A stretch of DNA of 64,000 nt from contig VZSF01010126.1 in NCBI GenBank assembly GCA_013398295.1, positions 831,113 to 895,112 on the forward strand. Direction: 5' to 3'. Made by a program: the position numbers and the translations under genes. The notes under the pieces are model-generated. The model had not been told where the DNA came from and ran no database searches. It saw only the letters and a program-made list of their open reading frames with translations. This DNA is from Chionis minor (taxonomy: Eukaryota > Chordata > Aves > Charadriiformes > Chionididae). Positions 62,406 through 64,000 of the stretch are shown here, one piece after another. Numbering within the stretch: position 1 is the stretch's first letter; every line of letters begins with the position of its first letter.

Positions 62406-63087
62406 AGTAGAAATAAGATACTTTTATTGTGCTAATAAAATACTCTCAGAATTCTTAAAATACTTTCACAAGGGGTTAATTTTAAGACTTGAAGTCCCAG
62501 AAGGAACTTAGCATGCGAACATTAAATGTAAAATCAAATACACTTTGAGAATAAGACTGCTGTCTTGAACTAGGTCCTTGTCAGGCTGGTGACAAACAGC
62601 GAACTGGAGAATGGCATGATGGAGAACAGCAAGTCAAGAAATGCAAAATACCTACAATCTTTCTTTCTAAGGATAAACATAGCATCCTTTGCACTTAATA
62701 AGAAACGGAGAAGGACATGTCTAGAACAGCAGTTGCAGAAAAGGTTTTTATCTGATCTCAATTATTGTACCATTCGTATGTTTTTTTGTACTACGAAGTA
62801 GAATACTAGCATTCTCTCTCATGTTATTTGCAACTAATTGCCCCTTTTCTTTTGCAAGTAATTGTTTCTGTTCTTTTTTACTTCAGTGTTCCCATCCAAG
62901 GAGTGAGACAGCTTTGTTGCTAGTACTTCATGTAGGAAACAACCCTCAGATACCAAACACCTGCACCAGACAAATACACCATGAGTTAAGCAGTATTGTT
63001 GCAGCAGCATGATATTCATAGCATCCATTGCTATATAACTATCTGTTTACTGTAGAAACTACAGCCTGTGTGTTTTGAATGCTAGGC

Positions 63088-63089
<2 letters not shown>
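62406..63089. other. Unique non-coding DNA
   Basis: Nothing recognised. Confidence 0.5.

Positions 63090-63120
<31 letters not shown>
63090..63120. repeat. Poly-T run (31 T)
   Basis: Thirty-one T bases, the longest homopolymer in the window. If it were the tail of a minus-strand retrocopy, the body should follow at 63121 onwards with a TTTATT (AATAAA complement) close by. None is present and no gene body is recognised. Confidence 0.9.
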
Positions 63121-63121
<1 letters not shown>

Positions 63122-64000
63122 TGAAGGAAGGGTTTTGCATTTATGTAAGTAGAAACTTAAGATACCTGACAAATGATACCAATCATCTGGCCTTAAGATG
63201 CACTGGTTTCCCAGAAGACTGCTAGGAAAGTAACCTAACCACATCTCACATTTCAGAAAATCAAGAGCAGGACATTGGCCTGGCCTATTTTGTATCTGAC
63301 ATTGCAGTCACACACATAAGAAGTTCATGGAGCTTATAATAATAATAGTAATAAGGAGACTTATTAGGAGACACATATATACTTATAAGGAGACATCAGG
63401 CTATGGTTTGTTACTTGAATTTTGGAATTTTGGTGTAAAAATTCATTACAGAACAAGAGAGTTCTCTTTCATTGACCACTTTGTTGTGCTTCTGCAAAGC
63501 TGAGTCTATCAAACTGATCCAATAACATATAACCCAAAAACTTCAGCTTTATAATTACCAAGTTGTCAGTCAAATCCTGGCTGTGGCAATGTTACAAAAA
63601 GGATTTGAAGGCTTTGTAATGAGATTATTGACTGAACAGGCTTCTGAAGAAGTTATATAAAAATATTATTTTTATTAAAAGCTTACTTGGGGATTTTGCA
63701 GCTGAACTAAAATGGACATAGATAAGAATTACTTAGCAAAATGTCTAAAACTATTAGGGACATATAAAGTGAAATATAAAGCCTAAAGGGGATAGCCTAA
63801 CAAAAGACGTTACTTTACACATGTGAACAGAAATGGTGGAAAACATGATAGTATACATCAGCAAAAGTAGATTAGATTTCATCTGCACAATAGTCATTCA
63901 ATAGCCTGATTGATTGTCTGTTTAAGGAGGAAAGGCTTGAGTCTTTATTGTTTTAAGCTTGTTTTAAGTTGCAGGCATGAATTAGAAGAAAAAAACACCC
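63121..64000. other. Unique non-coding DNA with a short ATAAGGAGAC cluster
   Basis: No gene recognised. At 63336-63394 an (ATA)n run leads into three spaced copies of a TAAGGAGAC-like word, probably slippage products. Confidence 0.55.

Noticed and set aside
63090..63400. Minus-strand processed pseudogene with poly-T tail
   Set aside because: No AATAAA complement is near the T-run and no gene-like body follows.
1..64000. tRNA, rRNA, snRNA or microRNA genes
   Set aside because: I looked for box-B-like GGTTCGAA words, snRNA starts and obvious long hairpins and saw none that stood up. A covariance-model search would be decisive.

Overview
The window is vertebrate nuclear DNA and almost certainly avian. 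It is AT-rich and has no bacterial-style gene packing. It carries many 5'-truncated CR1 LINE fragments, seven on + and five on -. The better-preserved 3' ends show the octamer-like ATTCTRTGATTCTATGATT tail that is typical of bird CR1. It also holds four solitary endogenous-retrovirus LTRs, three with perfect 5-bp target-site duplications. I cannot name the species. The LTR types suggest a bird, possibly a neoavian one, but that is a memory-based impression and not a computed match.

I find no intact protein-coding gene, rRNA, tRNA or CRISPR array. Every long open frame either lies inside a mobile element (decayed CR1 reverse transcriptase, LTR antisense frames) or has no recognisable domain. 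The window is best read as intergenic or intronic sequence.

Layout: 1-1754 unique DNA; 1755-2672 CR1 (+); 2673-12233 long unique AT-rich tract; 12234-12533 CR1 3' end (+); 12534-18737 unique DNA with microsatellites, a 24-A run and a GC-rich block at about 17000-17360; 18738-19988 the longest CR1 (+, broken reverse transcriptase); 20578-21562 CR1 (-); 22275-22983 solo LTR A (TSD AAAAG); 23000-23620 purine-rich DNA; 24037-24942 solo LTR B1 (TSD TATGG); 26092-26172 CR1 stub (-); 27702-28347 solo LTR C (TSD GCATG); 28845-29480 CR1 with internal deletions (+); 30760-31351 CR1 (+); 34640-35176 an old, diverged CR1/L3-like element (-); 36440-36785 a GC-rich island; 37686-37870 CR1 stub (+); 38035-38072 a perfect 19-bp tandem duplication; 40350-40900 and other unique tracts that look like candidate conserved non-coding DNA; 45354-45513 a GGAGA microsatellite interrupted by a CR1 stub and an N; 47632-48616 solo LTR B2, with an internal array of roughly 40-50-bp units; 55270-55630 CR1 (+); 56880-58560 an unexplained C-rich block with a splice-acceptor-like site and a 102-codon frame; 62286-62405 CR1 stub (-); 63090-63120 a T31 run.

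There is no operon or pathway here. What the parts share is genome history: repeated insertion of CR1 and ERVL-like elements, LTR-LTR recombination that left solo LTRs, and later decay. I did not find a convincing new biological system. The most interesting items are the copy-number-variable tandem array inside the LTR B family, the all-plus orientation of the four LTRs, the N-marked interrupted microsatellite, the C-rich block near 57-58 kb, and two unexplained 201-codon minus-strand frames in GC-richer DNA.
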